NCBI GenBank assembly: GCA_039889035.1
Contig: JBDQQY010000002.1
Span: forward strand, 186,001 to 250,000
Length of the DNA stretch: 64,000 nucleotides
Reading direction: 5' to 3'
Origin: Plantactinospora sp039889035
GTDB lineage: Bacteria > Actinomycetota > Actinomycetes > Mycobacteriales > Micromonosporaceae
Shown here one piece after another: positions 43,355-51,592 of this stretch. The stretch's first letter is position 1; each line of letters opens with the position of its first letter. Position numbers and translations under genes: made by a program. Below the pieces are notes generated by a model that did not search any database, was not told the origin of the DNA, and saw only the letters and a list, made by a program, of their open reading frames with translations.

Positions 43355-43951
43355 TCAGAGCCGGGCGGCAACCTGCTTGCCGAGTGCGGCGAACTTGCTC
43401 TGCGGGATGACCGACGGGCCGGAGAGCACCACCAACCGCAGCTCCTGCTGGTACGGCACGGCGAAGGCCAGTACCCGGGCGCCGTCGACCGTGTACGCCA
43501 CCGCGTCCGCCCCGACGCCGTCGACCCGGGTCGTCTTGGCCTGGCTGCCCTCGCCGATGGCGTCGATCGTCTCGGTCGCGGTGTCGGCGCGGTCGGGGAA
43601 TGCGGTCGCGACCAGCGACAGTGCCTCGCGGTTGCCGTTCTTGTAGGCGCAGGTGTAGCGCGTGGTCTCGTCCTCGACGGGCGGCGCTTCGGTGGCCTTG
43701 AGCTTGGTCTGGTCGGAGCCGCCCAGGGTCTCTACCACCGCGTCGGCCGGAAGCAGCCCGCAGGCCGAGGTGATCTCCTTGAGCCGGGCCGGCGCGCTCG
43801 CGGTGGCCTTCGTGCCGGGCGAGGAGGCCGCGTCGACCGGACCGCCGAACGTGGCGGGTTCGCCCTCGCCACCGCAGGCGCTGGCGCAGAGTACGGCCAG
43901 CGCGGCGATGGTCAGCGAGACGGAACGGCGGGCATTCTTCGCGGGGGCCAA
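43355..43951 (-). CDS. DUF3558-like lipoprotein
   Basis: A 198-residue lipoprotein with a signal peptide and lipobox ASAC (Cys about residue 26). The mature part has ITSACGLLPADAVVETLGG and RYTCAYKNGNREALSLVATAF, with two cysteines in the positions seen in DUF3558 proteins, and VDGVGADAVAYTVDG. Function unknown, envelope-associated. The start is a TTG at 43951 backed by AGGAGA upstream. Confidence 0.75.
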   Translation of the reverse strand: MAPAKNARRSVSLTIAALAVLCASACGGEGEPATFGGPVDAASSPGTKATASAPARLKEITSACGLLPADAVVETLGGSDQTKLKATEAPPVEDETTRYTCAYKNGNREALSLVATAFPDRADTATETIDAIGEGSQAKTTRVDGVGADAVAYTVDGARVLAFAVPYQQELRLVVLSGPSVIPQSKFAALGKQVAARL

Positions 43952-44436
43952 CGGTTTCTCCTAGAGTTCATTACGGTTGAGCGGACGTCTGGAAATGCCG
44001 TGCCGCGAGGTCTGGCGACGGTCGGCGTGGTCATTTCGGCGTCCCGGGTGGAACGGTTACCTGTGACCCATCAGGAGTTGGCGTGCCTGCTTTCATTGGT
44101 TGGGCGCGGTGTCGGCTCCGGGAGTGCCGGTCGAGTGGCGAGCCTAGCGGCTGAACTGCTGATGGCGGGAGACGGTGCCCGACGGCGGTGCAGGCTTGAA
44201 AGGTCGCGTCCGGTCGCGGACGTCGGCAGTTTCGACCCGCGACTCCGATTTTCAAGGCGCTGAACGCATTCGCAGCGAAATTGGGCCGGATTTTGTTACA
44301 CCGACCCGCCGTACGGCGCGTCGGACAATTCTCACTGTTTCCGTCGGCCCCGGTCGCGGCTCCGGTGCAGCAAGATCAATCTGTGTCCGACACCACCGCG
44401 TCACGCCGGACCCCCACCACATCGGAGGTACAGCGC
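43952..44436. other. 485-bp intergenic region, relatively AT-rich
   Basis: Longest gap in the window. No convincing gene on either strand; the open frames have unusual codon use. The right half is less GC-rich than the genome and probably holds the M14 carboxypeptidase promoter; GGAGGT at 44424-44429 is that gene's ribosome-binding site. No repeat or RNA structure stands out. Confidence 0.5.
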
Positions 44437-45690
44437 ATGTCATCGAGGTTGTCCCGCCACAGCAGTGAGCCAGCCGTCACAGGTGGCCCCGCCGCGTCAT
44501 CGTCCGGGTCCGACGCCGCCGTCGGTCAGCTCAAGCGCCGCCTCGCGGTGGCCGCCGCCCTGCTGGTCGGCGTACCGGGGATGGTCGCGATGACCAGCGG
44601 GCCGGTCGCCGCCCAGCCGCTCCAGTCGCACTGCGGGACGGAGACCGGCGACAAGCCGGTCGAGGGCTTCATCAGCCATGACGAGCTGCGGCGCAGCCTT
44701 GCGCAGATCGAGCAGACCAGCGGGGGCAAGGTCGCCGTCGACGTCGCCGGTCACTCCAACCAGGGGCGGGAGATCTGGACCGCCCGGGTCGGCGAGGGCG
44801 ACACCGTGGTCCTGATCCAGAGCCAGATCCACGGCAACGAGATGAACGGCACCGTCGCGCTGCTGGAGACGCTCAAGACCCTGGGCGGCAACTCCGCCCG
44901 CGCCGCGGAGATCCGCGAGGCGGTCACCGTGGTCGCCGTGCCGAGGCTCAACGCCGACGGCGGCGAGCTGGACACCCGGCAGAACGCCACGAGCTGGGAC
45001 GACGTCGTCGCCGACTTCCCGCAGTTGGCGGGGGTCCAGCCGGCGTGGAACTACAGTTCCCGGCTCGGCGGGTTCGACGTGAACCGAGACTTCAACCCGG
45101 ACCTCGACTACGTCCCCCGGCCGGCCGACTTCCCCGGCAACAGCGCCTCGGTCGGCTGGTACGTGACTCCCGAGGCGCAGACCGTCCGCGAGGTCTACCG
45201 CGACCTGGAGCGGGAGTTCGGCACCGTTGACGTCTTCGTCGACCTGCACAACCAGGCGCCCTGCTATACCGGTGAGGGGATGGACGACTTCACCACGCTC
45301 TCCATCTCGGGGCGTTTCATCACCGACCCGGCACAGCACGGCAACTGGCCCAAGTTCGACTACGACGCGTCCCGGCGGATCAACGTCGCCGCGTACGACG
45401 CCATGCAGGGCGGGAACTCGCCGCAGAGCAAGGTGACGCTCTATCCGCAGGACACGAACCTGCCCGGTACCGCACTGGGCTCGTTCGCCCTCCGGGGCAG
45501 CGCGACCATCCTGTTCGAGACGCGGGGCCAGACCCAGTCCTGGAGCCAGAAGCAGAACGGCATGTTGAACAAGCAGATCGAGGTCGGGATGTTCGGCATC
45601 ATCGACGCCATCACCGACGGGACGCTGGCCGGCATCGACCCCGAGCGGTACGAGTCGATTCCGGAGCGGATGAACGTCCCGCAGGACTGA
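44437..45690 (+). CDS. Secreted M14 family zinc carboxypeptidase
   Basis: A 417-residue exported metallopeptidase. A ~35-residue Ser/Ala-rich start precedes a signal helix (residues 36-60, ending VAAQP). Zinc ligands are His132 and Glu135 (QSQIHGNEMNG) and His271 (VDLHNQ); Arg217 (VNRDFN) should bind the substrate carboxylate and Glu361 (LFETRGQ) is the catalytic base. All functional positions are intact. It would trim C-terminal residues from peptides or peptidoglycan stems. The ATG at 44437 has GGAGGT upstream; the frame is open to 44281 without support. Confidence 0.92.
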   Translation: MSSRLSRHSSEPAVTGGPAASSSGSDAAVGQLKRRLAVAAALLVGVPGMVAMTSGPVAAQPLQSHCGTETGDKPVEGFISHDELRRSLAQIEQTSGGKVAVDVAGHSNQGREIWTARVGEGDTVVLIQSQIHGNEMNGTVALLETLKTLGGNSARAAEIREAVTVVAVPRLNADGGELDTRQNATSWDDVVADFPQLAGVQPAWNYSSRLGGFDVNRDFNPDLDYVPRPADFPGNSASVGWYVTPEAQTVREVYRDLEREFGTVDVFVDLHNQAPCYTGEGMDDFTTLSISGRFITDPAQHGNWPKFDYDASRRINVAAYDAMQGGNSPQSKVTLYPQDTNLPGTALGSFALRGSATILFETRGQTQSWSQKQNGMLNKQIEVGMFGIIDAITDGTLAGIDPERYESIPERMNVPQD

Positions 45691-45709
45691 CGAGGCGGCG
45701 CTGACGACC

Positions 45710-45766
45710 GGAACGAGCTGGCGTCCCGGCCTCCCGTGGGGGTGGCCGGGACGCCAGCGGCGTTCC
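45710..45766. terminator. Strong bidirectional hairpin
   Basis: GCTGGCGTCCCGGCC (45717-45731) and GGCCGGGACGCCAGC (45744-45758) form a perfect 15-bp stem around a 12-base loop, with an outer GGAACG/CGTTCC (45710-45715 / 45761-45766). It separates the convergent carboxypeptidase and DUF4386-type genes. Confidence 0.88.
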
Positions 45767-45776
45767 GGCCGGGAGG

Positions 45777-46493
45777 TCAGTGGCTCACCGGGTGCGGTGC
45801 CGGGCCGCCGGCGACGGCGTCACCCTGCGCGGGTCGATCGGCGCCCCGGATCAGGAGCAGGCTGTACGCCACGATCCAGACCAGCCAGAGGAGCCAGCCG
45901 ACCAGGCCGAACAGCGAGAGCGGGTTGACCCCGTCGGTGCCGTACGGGCTGGTGGTCGCGGCGAGGAAGAGCAGCGCCGCGCCGAGCACACCGACGGCGG
46001 CATGCCAGCGGGCGACGAGGCCGGCCCGCCGGCCACTGACGGAGAGGCCGAGCAGGGCCGTCGCCAGGAAGATCTGGTTGAAGCCGAAGAGTGCGTTGTG
46101 CAGGCCCCAGAGCCCGGCCACGGCGCCGGGGTCGTGGGGCGCGGCCGTGGCCACGGCCAGCCGGGACGCCCCCACGCTGGCGAACGCGACGCACTGCATG
46201 AGAATGCCGGCGAGGCCGACCACGGCCCAGCCCTCGCCCCGCACCCGGTCGTGGCGCCACAGCGCGGCGAACACTCCGGCGGCGAAGATGGTGGCCAGCA
46301 ACCAGGCGGTGGGCAGCAGGGCGGAGGTGAGGCGGAGTGCGTCCGACGCGTCGAGATGGGCCGAGGCGATCTCGTCGAGGTCCATCCTGTCGGACGGGTT
46401 CGGAAAGCCGGCCGAGACCAGCACCAGGTTTCCGCCGAGCAGCAGCAGGACGAAACCGATGCCGGAGAGGCCGGCCAGCCGGGCGAAGCGCAT
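45777..46493 (-). CDS. DUF4386-type membrane protein
   Basis: A 238-residue membrane protein with about six helices (LSGIGFVLLLLGGNLVLVS, LLPTAWLLATIFAAGVFAALW, AVVGLAGILMQCVAFASVG, GFNQIFLATALLGLSVSG, WHAAVGVLGAALLFLAATT, LFGLVGWLLWLVWIVAYSLLLI), of the DUF4386/DUF998-like kind. Function unknown. The ATG at 46493 starts the first helix; the longer frame to 46877 is antisense to the TetR gene. It diverges from that TetR regulator, which probably represses it. Confidence 0.78.
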   Translation of the reverse strand: MRFARLAGLSGIGFVLLLLGGNLVLVSAGFPNPSDRMDLDEIASAHLDASDALRLTSALLPTAWLLATIFAAGVFAALWRHDRVRGEGWAVVGLAGILMQCVAFASVGASRLAVATAAPHDPGAVAGLWGLHNALFGFNQIFLATALLGLSVSGRRAGLVARWHAAVGVLGAALLFLAATTSPYGTDGVNPLSLFGLVGWLLWLVWIVAYSLLLIRGADRPAQGDAVAGGPAPHPVSH

Positions 46494-46522
46494 GAGGTGC
46501 CTCCAATTGGCCTTACGCGACT

Positions 46523-46535
46523 TATATTGAATATA
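46523..46535. promoter_or_regulatory. All-AT palindromic operator between TetR and DUF4386 genes
   Basis: TATATT-G-AATATA is a perfect 13-bp palindrome with a single central G, in the 66-bp region between the two divergent starts. AT-only runs of this length are rare here, and the position overlaps where both promoters must lie. It could also contain the -10 boxes themselves. Confidence 0.6.
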
Positions 46536-46559
46536 GACAGCGACAAGAGGGAGGACAAG

Positions 46560-47183
46560 ATGGCGGCAGCGCCGGAACGGCGGCGGTACGACTCGCTGGT
46601 CCGGACAGCGCAGGCCGACGAGACCCGCCGGCAGATCGCCCAGGCGGCCCGTCGGCTCTTCGTCGCCCAGGGGTGGGGGCGGACCACCGTCCGGGACGTG
46701 GCCCGCGAGGCCGGCGTCTCGGTCCCGACGGTCTACTCGGCGTACGGCAACAAGTTGGGTCTCGCCATCGCGCTGATGGACGCCGCCGACCTGGCCGCCG
46801 ACCCCGACCGACTGGTGGCGGAGTTGGCCGCGGCGGCCGATCCGCCCGGTCAGCTCGCGGTATCGGTCGCCTTCCACCGCCGGCTGTTCGAGCGGGCCGG
46901 AGACGTGATCCTGCTGCTCCGCGAGGGCGGCCGGACCGAACCCGAGCTTGCCGCCGCCTACCGCGAAGGACCCCGGCGTGGCGAGAAGGCGCTACTGGCG
47001 CTCTTCTCCTCGTGGCCCGCCGGCACCTTCTCCGACGGCGTCGACCCGCGCACCGCCGTCGACATGTACGGCGCGATCTGCGGCATCGACGCGTACGCGG
47101 AGCTGACCGCCGGACGCGGCTGGTCGCCCGAGCGCGTCGAACGCTGGTGGACCGAGCTGCTCACCCGGGAACTGCTCGGCTAG
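46560..47183 (+). CDS. TetR/AcrR family transcriptional regulator
   Basis: A 207-residue TetR-family protein with HTH ETRRQIAQAARRLFVAQGWGRTTVRDVAREAGVSVPTVYSAYGNKLGLAIAL and an all-helical C-terminal domain. The ATG at 46560 follows GAGGGAGGA. It diverges from the DUF4386-type gene, and an AT palindrome lies between them. Its stop overlaps the convergent valS gene by four bases. Confidence 0.92.
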   Translation: MAAAPERRRYDSLVRTAQADETRRQIAQAARRLFVAQGWGRTTVRDVAREAGVSVPTVYSAYGNKLGLAIALMDAADLAADPDRLVAELAAAADPPGQLAVSVAFHRRLFERAGDVILLLREGGRTEPELAAAYREGPRRGEKALLALFSSWPAGTFSDGVDPRTAVDMYGAICGIDAYAELTAGRGWSPERVERWWTELLTRELLG

Positions 47184-49792
47184 AAGGCGCAGGCGATCAC
47201 GAGTTCCGGGGTGCGGTCGGGGAGGAAGTCGAGCTTGCCGATCCGGCCCGCCGCCTTCAGGTCACCGGCGATGCTGGCCAACTGCTCCAGCATCGCCGCC
47301 GGGCCGAGCGCCTCGGCCAGCGGCACCTCGGTACGCATCGACACCTTCCGCTCCGACTTCGCCCGCCGCACCTGGGTCAGTGCCGCGCCGGCCAGCTCCA
47401 GCAGGGCCGGGTCGCCGTCGGCGGCAACCCGCTGGATCTCGTACGTCGTCGGCCACGGCGAGCGGTGCACCGAGCCGTACCGCCACCACGACCAGACTTC
47501 CTCGGTGACGTACGGCAGGAACGGGGCGAACAGCCGCAGCAGCGTGGAGAGGGCGGCCGCCAGCGCGGCCCGGGCCGACTCGGCAGCCGGCCCCTCTCCG
47601 TAGGCCCGCTCCTTCACCAACTCGATGTAGTCGTCGCAGAACCGCCAGAAGAACGCCTCGGTGACCTGCATCGCCTCGGTGTGGTCGTACCGGTCGAAGG
47701 CGGCGGTGGCGGTGGCGACCACAGTGGAGAGTCCGGCGAGCATCGACCGGTCCAACGGCTCGGTCGCCGGCGCCCGCAGGGCGTCGCCGGCACCGAGGCC
47801 GAGCGCGAACCGGGACGCGTTGAGCAGCTTGGTGGCGAGCCGCCGGCCGATCCGGATCTGGCCCGGGTCGAATGCCAGGTCGGTGCCGGGCCGCCCGTTC
47901 GCCGCCCAGTAGCGGACCGCGTCCGGGCCGTGCTCCTCCAGCAGCCCCATCGGGGTCTGCACGTTCCCCTTGGACTTGGACATCTTCTTGCGGTCCGGGT
48001 CGAGGATCCAGCCGGAGAGCACCGCGTCCCGCCAGGGCAGCACCCCGGCCTCCAGGTGCGCGCGCACGACGGTCGCGAACAACCAGGTACGGATGATCTC
48101 CTGTCCCTGTGGTCGCAGGTCCATCGGGAAGACCCGGGCGTACAGGTCGGGATCGTCGAGCCAGCCGCCGACGATCTGCGGGGTCAGCGACGAGGTGGCC
48201 CAGGTGTCCATCACGTCCGGGTCGGCCATGAAACCGCCCGGCCGGCCGCGCTGCGACTCGGTGTATCCGGCCGGGGTGTCGGAGGTCGGGTCGACGGGCA
48301 GCGCCGCCTCGTCCGGCGTGAGAGGCTGGGCGTAATCCGGCTCGCCAGCGTCGTCGAGCCGGTACCAGACCGGGAACGGCACCCCGAAATAGCGCTGCCG
48401 GCTGATCAGCCAGTCCCCGGTCAGCCCGCTCACCCAGTGCTCGTAGCGGTGCCGCATGTGTGCCGGCACCCAGTTCAGCTCGTCTCCCCGGTCGAGCAGC
48501 GCGGCCCGCAGTTCGGCGTCCCGGCCGCCGTTGCGCAGATACCACTGCCGGGTGGAGATGATCTCCAGCGGGCTGTCGCCCTTCTCGTAGAACTTCACCG
48601 GATGCGTGACCGGCCTCGGCTCGCCGACCAGGTCGCCCGAGGCGGCCAGCAGCTCCACCATCCGTCGCCGGGCCGCGTTGACCTTCAGGCCGGCGAGTCC
48701 GGCGTACGGGGCCGGGTCGATGCCGGGTGGTGGCTCGGGCAGCAGCCGGCCGTCCCGGCCGATCACCACCCGGGTCGGCAGCCGCAGCTCCCGCCACCAG
48801 GTCACGTCGGCCAGGTCGCCGAAGGTGCAGGTCATCACCAAACCGCTGCCCTTGGCCGGATCGGCCAGCGGGTGGGCGTAGACGGTCACCTCGGTGCCGA
48901 ACAGCGGGGTGCGGACGGTGCCGCCGACCAGGTCGGCGTAGCGCCCGTCGTCGGGGTGGCAGACCAGCGCCACACAGGCCGGCAGCAGCTCCGGGCGGGT
49001 GGTCTCGATGTGGACGTACGGGTCCTCGCGGCCGGGGCCGGGACCGATCGGGGTACCGGCGCTGCCCGGCCCGGACGCCAGCACCTCGAACCGGATCCGG
49101 TGGTACGCCCCCGGCCGTTCCCGGTCCTCCAACTCCGCCTGGGCCACCGCCGTGCCGAAGCCGACGTCCCAGAGCGCGGGCGCCTCGGCGGAGTACGCCT
49201 CACCCCTGGCCAGGTTCCGCAGGAACGCCCGCTGCGCGGTGGCCCGGGCGGTCGGGCCGATCGTGGTGTACGTCAGCGACCAGTCCACCGACAGCCCGAG
49301 GCACCGCCACAGCTCCTCGTAGACCTGCTCGTCCTCGGCGGTCAGCGTGGCGCACAGCTCGACGAAGTTGCGCCGCGAGATCGCCACCGGGTTCTTCCGG
49401 GCCTCCTCGCCGACCGGTCGCCGGGGCGGCTGCCACTGCGGGTCGTACGGCAGGCTCGGGTCACAGGCGACGCCGTAGACGTTCTGCACCCGGCGCTCGG
49501 TGGGCAGGCCGTTGTCGTCCCAGCCCATCGGATAGAAGACCGTCCGGCCGCGCATCCGCTGGAACCGGGCCACCGTGTCGGTGTGGGTGTACGAGAAGAC
49601 GTGCCCCATGTGCAGTTCGCCGGATACGGTCGGCGGAGGCGTGTCGATCGCGTACACGTCCGACCGGCTCTTCGTCCGGTCGAAGGCGTACGTCCCCTCC
49701 TCCTGCCACCGGCGGGCCCACTTCTCGGCCAGCCCGTCCAGGCTCGGCCGCTCCGGGACGCCGGTGCGCTGGTGCCGCTCCGTATCCGTCAT
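47180..49792 (-). CDS. valS: Valyl-tRNA synthetase, archaeal/rickettsial-type
   Basis: An 870-residue class I synthetase that charges tRNA-Val. The HIGH motif is HMGH (residues 61-64, in PPPTVSGELHMGHVFSYTHTD) and the KMSKS loop is near residue 601 (DRKKMSKSKGN). The CP1 editing domain (ETTRPELLPACVALVCHPDD) and anticodon domain are present. YPMGWDDNGLPTERRVQN is diagnostic of the archaeal/Rickettsia-type enzyme rather than the usual bacterial ValS, which reads GMDHAGIA. The C-terminus lacks the long coiled-coil arm of bacterial ValS. It could be the sole enzyme or a second copy; the window cannot tell. It converges with the TetR gene. Confidence 0.93.
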   Translation of the reverse strand: MTDTERHQRTGVPERPSLDGLAEKWARRWQEEGTYAFDRTKSRSDVYAIDTPPPTVSGELHMGHVFSYTHTDTVARFQRMRGRTVFYPMGWDDNGLPTERRVQNVYGVACDPSLPYDPQWQPPRRPVGEEARKNPVAISRRNFVELCATLTAEDEQVYEELWRCLGLSVDWSLTYTTIGPTARATAQRAFLRNLARGEAYSAEAPALWDVGFGTAVAQAELEDRERPGAYHRIRFEVLASGPGSAGTPIGPGPGREDPYVHIETTRPELLPACVALVCHPDDGRYADLVGGTVRTPLFGTEVTVYAHPLADPAKGSGLVMTCTFGDLADVTWWRELRLPTRVVIGRDGRLLPEPPPGIDPAPYAGLAGLKVNAARRRMVELLAASGDLVGEPRPVTHPVKFYEKGDSPLEIISTRQWYLRNGGRDAELRAALLDRGDELNWVPAHMRHRYEHWVSGLTGDWLISRQRYFGVPFPVWYRLDDAGEPDYAQPLTPDEAALPVDPTSDTPAGYTESQRGRPGGFMADPDVMDTWATSSLTPQIVGGWLDDPDLYARVFPMDLRPQGQEIIRTWLFATVVRAHLEAGVLPWRDAVLSGWILDPDRKKMSKSKGNVQTPMGLLEEHGPDAVRYWAANGRPGTDLAFDPGQIRIGRRLATKLLNASRFALGLGAGDALRAPATEPLDRSMLAGLSTVVATATAAFDRYDHTEAMQVTEAFFWRFCDDYIELVKERAYGEGPAAESARAALAAALSTLLRLFAPFLPYVTEEVWSWWRYGSVHRSPWPTTYEIQRVAADGDPALLELAGAALTQVRRAKSERKVSMRTEVPLAEALGPAAMLEQLASIAGDLKAAGRIGKLDFLPDRTPELVIACAF

Positions 49793-49883
49793 TGGCCGAT
49801 GGTACGGGAGAAGGCCGGGCGGGCGACCGGGATTTCCGCACCGCCGGGGCGTCCGACCGCCCCTCCGTCGGCCCACCCGATTG

Positions 49884-50486
49884 TTATGCCGCCGGCTTGC
49901 CGGAGGACGCCCTGGCCGGCTCGCCGGACGGCGGTTCCGCCGGCCACTCCCCGGACACGAACGACCGGACCAGGGCGGCGTGCGACAGCGGAGTGCCCAG
50001 GTCGGCGACGTCGGCGTTGGTGGTGTAGTCCAGCAGCACCACGTCCCGGTCGGCGGAGAGCCGTCGCAGCTCGGTGACCAGGTCGGCCGCCGGATGTTCC
50101 AGCACCCACCGGTACGCCGGCAGGTAGATCAGGCGGCGTGCCTCGGCGTAGCCCAGCAGCCGCTCGCCGGCCAGCCCGGCCCGGTGCCCCCGCACCGCAC
50201 CGTAGCGGCGCACCGTCCGCTTCAGGCCCTTCATCGTGGTCACGCCGAGCCGGCTCGGGTCGACGTCGGCGGTGGCGAAGACCTTGAGCGCCTGCCAGAT
50301 CCCCTCGACGGACTCGCCGGAAACGCCGGGCGAGAGCGGCACCGGGATGCCGCCGTGCGGATAGAACGGGCTCAGCCGCACCCAGGGGTCGGGCCCGCGC
50401 GAGGTCACGTCGAGCACCACCGCCCCGGGCGCCGCCGCCTCGACGGTCGCGGCGGAGCGCCGCCGGCTCATCACCCGTATCGCCAT
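49884..50486 (-). CDS. Conserved hypothetical protein
   Basis: A 200-residue soluble protein. A possible beta-rich start (GAVVLDVTSRGPDPWVRLSPFYPHGGIPVPL) is followed by helical segments (VEGIWQALKVFATADVDPSRLGV, YAEARRLIYLPAYRWVLEHPAADLVTELRRL) and VVLLDYTTNADVADLGTPLSHAALVRSFVSGEWP. It resembles actinomycete proteins of unknown function; I cannot assign a domain. It lies 91 bases upstream of valS on the same strand and diverges from the APH-like gene. Confidence 0.7.
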   Translation of the reverse strand: MAIRVMSRRRSAATVEAAAPGAVVLDVTSRGPDPWVRLSPFYPHGGIPVPLSPGVSGESVEGIWQALKVFATADVDPSRLGVTTMKGLKRTVRRYGAVRGHRAGLAGERLLGYAEARRLIYLPAYRWVLEHPAADLVTELRRLSADRDVVLLDYTTNADVADLGTPLSHAALVRSFVSGEWPAEPPSGEPARASSGKPAA

Positions 50487-50602
50487 GGATTCACCCTCCG
50501 GTCGACGGCACGTCGCCGGCCCGACGTGACCACGAACTCTGGTCGCCCCGCATCCTGCCGCCCGGGTACGACACCCGCCCCGGCGCCGATCCGCCGGCTA
50601 CC

Positions 50603-51532
50603 GTGGACGCCGTGATTCCCGAGGCGCTGGCCCGCAACGCACGGCAGGTGTGGGGGGCGGACGGCGTCCGCTGGCTCGCCGAGCTGCCCCGGGTGCTCGC
50701 CGAGGTGGCCGCCGACTGGGAGCTGACCCTTGCCGAGCCGTACGACCTGTCGTTCCACTACGTCACCGCGGTGACCTGTGCCGACGGCCGGCCGGCGGTG
50801 CTCAAGCTGGGTGTGCCGAGTGGGGAGTCGCTGCGGACCGAGGCACCGGCGCTGGCCGCGTTCGCCGGCCGGGGCGCCGTACGCCTGCTCCGCGCCGACC
50901 TGGACCGGGGTGCGCTGCTGCTGGAGCGGGCCGAACCCGGCTGGCGGCTGCGCGATCTGGTGCCCGGCCGGGACGCCGAGGCGACCTCGGTGGCGGCGGA
51001 GGTACTGCGCCGGCTCGCCGTGCCGCCGCCGGCAGACTGCCCGCTGCCCGACCTGTCCGCCTACGGCGCCGGCTTCGACGAGTACCTGGCGGTGCACGGC
51101 GACGGCGGGCCGCTGCCGGCCGACCTCGTCGCCCGGGCCGGCGGCCTGATGCGGGAGCTGTGCGCCTCGGCGACCGGGCGGGTGGTGCTGCACGGCGACC
51201 TGCACCACGACAACATCCTGCGCGCGGAGCGCGAGCCGTGGCTCGCCATCGACCCGCACGGGCTGGTCGGCGATCCCGGGTTCGAGGTCGGCGCGCTGCT
51301 CTACAACCCCGAGCCGGACGACCGGGACCCGGCGTTGACCGCGCTGGTGCCGGCCCGGGTCGAACAGCTCGCCGACCTGCTGGCGATGCCGGTGGACCGG
51401 GTGGTCGGCTGGGGTTTCGTCATGGCGGTGCTGTCGGACGTCTGGACGGCCGAGGACTGGAAACCGGGTGACCCGTCGCCGGCCAGCCGCGCCCTGGACG
51501 TCGCCCGCCTACTGCTGCCCCGGCTGAGCTGA
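50603..51532 (+). CDS. APH(6)-like aminoglycoside/hydroxyurea phosphotransferase
   Basis: A 309-residue kinase-fold protein of the APH(6)/streptomycin 6-kinase family (APH_6_hur). The Brenner motif is HGDLHHDNIL (about residues 198-207) and the metal-binding DPHGLVGDP follows near 217. The N-terminal lobe has AVLKLGVPSGESLRTEAPAL with the ATP-binding Lys and Glu. Such genes are common in actinomycetes, sometimes giving streptomycin resistance and often uncharacterised. The start is GTG 50603 or 50612. A 26-bp tandem repeat spans its stop codon. Confidence 0.85.
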   Translation: MDAVIPEALARNARQVWGADGVRWLAELPRVLAEVAADWELTLAEPYDLSFHYVTAVTCADGRPAVLKLGVPSGESLRTEAPALAAFAGRGAVRLLRADLDRGALLLERAEPGWRLRDLVPGRDAEATSVAAEVLRRLAVPPPADCPLPDLSAYGAGFDEYLAVHGDGGPLPADLVARAGGLMRELCASATGRVVLHGDLHHDNILRAEREPWLAIDPHGLVGDPGFEVGALLYNPEPDDRDPALTALVPARVEQLADLLAMPVDRVVGWGFVMAVLSDVWTAEDWKPGDPSPASRALDVARLLLPRLS

Positions 51533-51585
51533 GCGCGGTGCTGTCCCGGCTGAGCTGAGCGCGGTGCTGTCCCGGCTGAGCCGGG
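51512..51585 (+). repeat. 26-bp tandem repeat at the 3' end of the APH-like gene
   Basis: Copies of a 26-base unit (ending ...CGGCTGAGCTGAGCGCG) begin at 51512, 51538 and 51564; the third is partial and ends in CCCGGC-TGA-GCCGGG (51571-51585), a small hairpin. Each copy re-creates the last codons and stop of the gene (RLS-stop), so the gene's end has been duplicated in tandem. Confidence 0.85.
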
Positions 51586-51592
51586 TACGGCG

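Noticed and set aside
46673..50077. An 1134-residue plus-strand open frame
   Set aside because: It is antisense to valS and overlaps the TetR gene in another frame; composition is of the shadow type.
50603..51532. Calling the APH(6)-like gene a streptomycin resistance gene (strA/strB type)
   Set aside because: Family membership alone does not show the substrate; many actinomycete members are uncharacterised.
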